Assembly (NCBI GenBank): GCA_003229935.1
Contig: QIGD01000058.1
Location: forward strand, 1-7,219
From: Methanobacteriota archaeon
GTDB lineage: Archaea > Hydrothermarchaeota > Hydrothermarchaeia > Hydrothermarchaeales > BMS3B
Reading direction: 5' to 3'
DNA length: 7,219 bases
Part shown: piece by piece, positions 4,883-7,219 of the stretch
Layout of the letters: each line of letters begins with the position of its first letter
How positions within the stretch are numbered: position 1 is the first letter of the stretch
Notes under the pieces: model-generated
Database searches by the model: none
What the model was told of the DNA's origin: nothing
The model's input: only the letters and a program-made list of their open reading frames with translations
Translations under genes and position numbers: made by a program

Positions 4883-6988
4883 TTACTCCTTATCAACAAG
4901 CTTTGCTTTTTTCACCAGCATCTTGGCTGTATTTTCATTCTCCTCGATTATGTCATAATCTTCTATTTTAATGGCTTTTTTAAATATTGGCCCATCCAGA
5001 ACCAGACTCTCAAATTCTCCGCCTTCACCTGCAATATTTATCATATATTTTTTATTGAGTTCCACAAGCCTGTCCACGTCCTTCTCTGTTATTTCCCCTG
5101 CCAGCCATGATTTGTCAAGGCCATAGGAGGCAACACTGGAGAAGATGATTTTATAACCTTTTTTAAGAATCTGCCTCATCTCTTCCTCCTGGTCCATGTG
5201 CCACAGTGGTGAGAATATCTTAAGACCCAGTTTATCACATACCCGCTCAATTCTCTCTCTTTGATAGTTGGAATACAGCGCACCTGTCACAACCCCCTGG
5301 ATATCATAGTCCTGCTTTGCCCTTTTAAGGGCTTTTTCCATATCAAAAAGCTCTTCCTCTTTATGCCCTTCGGTCTTCTGGAGCACCAGTGGAATTCCCA
5401 TGGTCTCTGCCTGAAGCTTTACCATGTGGATATTGGGTGTGTGAAACATATAGGATTCAGGGTTTTTGCTAATTAAAGATATCAGACACTCTACTGAATA
5501 ATTCTGACGTCTCATAATATCCAGAGCAAAGGTGCTGTCCTTACCTGAACTGAAAAGCACCCCCAGTCTCACATTAGGCTCTTTATAAAAATCCCTGAGA
5601 TATTCTGACTTGGACTTCCCTGTCCTTTTTGCCAGCTTATTTATACCATAATCAAAGCGACTGCCATACTGGGCTGCCTTCTTCCTTCTAAGAGCAATTT
5701 CCCTGGGCACGCCCATCCTCCCGGCAAGTTCCCTCAGGATAGCCTTATCCATGTCCCCATGAATTTTATATCTTGCAGGTACTTTCAGGGAAAAATCTAC
5801 AATTTTTTTATCAAGAAAAGGGACCCTGAGTTCAAGGTTGTGATACATGGTTACCACATCATCCCTGTAGGTGTTCTTCTCATACATTTTGATTATATCC
5901 GATAGACAGTCCTTATTGATATCCAGGGATTTTCTGTATCTGTAGTATCCTCCAAATAACTCATCAGCCCCAAGGGCTGAAAATATAACCTTCAGGCCGT
6001 CTTCTTTTGCCAGTTCACAGGCCGCATAGATTGGTAAAGCTACTCCCACCTTTACCACGTTGGAATCCTCGATTAATGGCACAATCTTTTCAATATAATC
6101 TTCAAGCTCCTCCAGAGGCACAATTTTTATTCTGAGTTTTAGATTAAGGGCAATGGCAGCCTTTTTTGCATAGATAATATCCTCGGCATCCTCCCTTAAT
6201 GCAGCAACATAGCAGGTGAAATCAGCACCCATTTTTTTTAATATCACTGCAAGAATGGTAGAATCCAGACCCCCAGAAAAAAGAAGACCGAATTTTTTAT
6301 CGGGAATCCTGATTTTTACAGCTTCAGTTATAAGTTCTTTTAGATTATTCAGGATGTATTTTCTATCCCTACCAATCTCCGGGGCTATAGAGAAGAATTT
6401 TCTCTGAAAAAAACTTACTCTTTTCCTCTTAATGTAATAAACAAGGATTTTCCTTGGATTGAGTTCCTTTATCTCCTGATTGAATGGCAGGGCTTTTTTC
6501 TCTGAGGCAAAGGCAAAGCCAGGAGTTAAAGAGTACCACAGAGGTTTTATACCTATGATATCTCTGGCAAGATAGACCCTGTCCTCAATCCAGTAGGCAA
6601 AGGCATATGTCCCCCGGAGTTCATCCAGGATTTCAGGCAGATTTTCAGGGCTTTTAAGCTCTATAAGTTTAAGAAGCATTTCCGAATCGTTTTCTGCTTT
6701 AAAGGAATATTTCTTCATTAACTCCTTCCAGTTGTATATCTCACAGTTTGATACCAGTCTGCCCCTTCCCATCAGAGGCTGGGGTACATGGCCTACCACG
6801 GCATGAAGGCAGTGACCAATAAGATTTTCAACTTTTGGGATTTTAAGCTCTCTAAGGGTGGGAGCGAGTTCTGTTTTTCCATCACTCACACCAAAGGAAT
6901 CCTTTCCCCTCTCTTTGAGAAGATTCAGGGCAGTTTTTAGTTTTTTATAGGCTTCGGGGTCGCCAAAAATACCGGCAATTCCACACAT
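4883..6988 (-). CDS. AsnB-type glutamine-hydrolysing asparagine synthetase fused to Dph6 diphthine-ammonia ligase
   Basis: This is a 701-residue cytosolic fusion of three units. Residues 2 to about 200 are a class II glutaminase: Cys2 nucleophile (MCGIAGIFG), RGKDSFG (27-33), SNCEIYNW (80-87) and NDSEM (100-104). Residues about 210-455 are the asparagine synthetase ATP-pyrophosphatase: SGGLDS (238-243), SALGADELFGGY (337-348), ELRVPFLD (386-393). Residues about 472-701 are a Dph6/DUF71 domain: second PP-loop SSGKDS (480-485), TEGHKEEEL (539-547), GALYSNYQRERIE (569-581), SPLWHMDQEE (593-602), EGGEFESLVLDGP (655-667). Dph6 amidates diphthine on EF2 with ATP and ammonia; AsnB makes Asn from Asp using glutamine ammonia. 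The oxyanion-hole Gly of NGE is Cys here (NCE), which I believe occurs in archaeal homologues. The start is fixed by Cys2. No Shine-Dalgarno is seen close to it, and a TTTTATATT stretch is too near to be its TATA. All motifs look intact. Confidence 0.9.
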   Translation of the reverse strand: MCGIAGIFGDPEAYKKLKTALNLLKERGKDSFGVSDGKTELAPTLRELKIPKVENLIGHCLHAVVGHVPQPLMGRGRLVSNCEIYNWKELMKKYSFKAENDSEMLLKLIELKSPENLPEILDELRGTYAFAYWIEDRVYLARDIIGIKPLWYSLTPGFAFASEKKALPFNQEIKELNPRKILVYYIKRKRVSFFQRKFFSIAPEIGRDRKYILNNLKELITEAVKIRIPDKKFGLLFSGGLDSTILAVILKKMGADFTCYVAALREDAEDIIYAKKAAIALNLKLRIKIVPLEELEDYIEKIVPLIEDSNVVKVGVALPIYAACELAKEDGLKVIFSALGADELFGGYYRYRKSLDINKDCLSDIIKMYEKNTYRDDVVTMYHNLELRVPFLDKKIVDFSLKVPARYKIHGDMDKAILRELAGRMGVPREIALRRKKAAQYGSRFDYGINKLAKRTGKSKSEYLRDFYKEPNVRLGVLFSSGKDSTFALDIMRRQNYSVECLISLISKNPESYMFHTPNIHMVKLQAETMGIPLVLQKTEGHKEEELFDMEKALKRAKQDYDIQGVVTGALYSNYQRERIERVCDKLGLKIFSPLWHMDQEEEMRQILKKGYKIIFSSVASYGLDKSWLAGEITEKDVDRLVELNKKYMINIAGEGGEFESLVLDGPIFKKAIKIEDYDIIEENENTAKMLVKKAKLVDKE

Positions 6989-7130
6989 AACTTAATATAA
7001 AAAGTTTCACATCCCCTGTGATTTTGTTTTTCCAGAGTAGCCATATACCTAAAGGATTAGAGAAGGAATATAGGGGAGTTTTCGTTAAATGTGACGGGCT
7101 TTTAATCTGACTCAAATCTCTCTTATCTTT

Positions 7131-7180
7131 TTTATGACAAACATAGCAGAAAACCAACGACTTTAGTCGTTGGATGAATG
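7131..7180 (-). mobile_element. IS200/IS605-like terminal hairpin (element end, presumably extending right)
   Basis: CCAACGAC-TTTA-GTCGTTGG at 7154-7173 is a perfect eight-pair stem with a four-base loop. On the minus strand it reads TTCATCCAACGACTAAAGTC (first part), continuing into GTTGGTTTTCTGC. From memory this matches the TTCATCC-hairpin-GGNTTTC arrangement at the tnpB-side end of IS200/IS605 elements in archaea and bacteria. TnpA recognises such subterminal hairpins as single strands. No transposase or tnpB coding is recognisable in the 46 bases to its right. It may be the end of a full element outside the window, a solo end, or a palindrome-associated miniature element. Confidence 0.45.
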
Positions 7181-7219
7181 CGTTACTGTATAATGAATAT
7201 TAAATTTTAATCTAATGAT

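Noticed and set aside
6945..7157. Minus-strand frame of 70 codons ahead of asnB (starts MVFCYVCHKK)
   Set aside because: It would start with TTG inside the IS-like hairpin, overlaps the asnB start in another phase and has no ribosome binding site.

Overview
The window looks archaeal, probably euryarchaeal. Start codons sit behind Shine-Dalgarno motifs matching the archaeal 16S tail (AGGTGATT, GGAGGTG). Several genes have BRE/TATA-like boxes upstream. One gene carries a Dph6 domain for diphthamide, a modification of archaeal and eukaryotic EF2. The base composition is AT-rich, and lineage cannot be fixed further from the sequence.

Layout, left to right: (1) 1-78, minus: 5' end of an AbrB/SpoVT-type (MazE/VapB-like) gene running off the left edge. 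(2) 91-411: intergenic, ending in a TATA-like 12-bp perfect palindrome. (3) 412-1195, plus: a two-gene toxin-antitoxin operon, an RHH-UPF0175 antitoxin overlapping a DUF3368 PIN-type toxin. (4) 1308-4549, minus: a decayed type I CRISPR-Cas operon of the Cst/Tneap kind, read cas6 -> cas8 -> cas7/cas3 remnant. (5) 4550-4882: cas6 promoter and a long leader with predicted hairpins. (6) 4883-6988, minus: a 701-residue fusion of glutamine-dependent asparagine synthetase (AsnB) and diphthine-ammonia ligase (Dph6). (7) 6989-7219: intergenic, with a perfect hairpin resembling an IS200/IS605 end.

The CRISPR locus is the main interest. cas6 is intact. cas8 reads continuously from ATG 3612 to 2062 except for two in-frame stops, TAG at codon 24 and TGA at codon 384; both could derive from Trp codons. 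Behind the TGA, in the same frame, lies ATG 2391 with a perfect GGAGGTG. This would translate the Cas8 C-terminal helical part alone as a 109-residue Cas11-like small subunit. The next ORF starts like a Cas7 (Cst2/DevR) protein for about 28 residues and then passes in frame into the second helicase domain of Cas3. This implies one deletion that removed most of cas7, all of cas5 and the first half of cas3. No cas1, cas2, cas4 or CRISPR array is visible. As it stands the locus could not build a normal Cascade/Cas3 effector, though Cas6 and perhaps the small subunit could still be made.

The toxin-antitoxin pair converges on the dying cas operon. The AsnB-Dph6 gene is a separate housekeeping-like unit that may couple a glutaminase to two ATP-dependent amidation chemistries.
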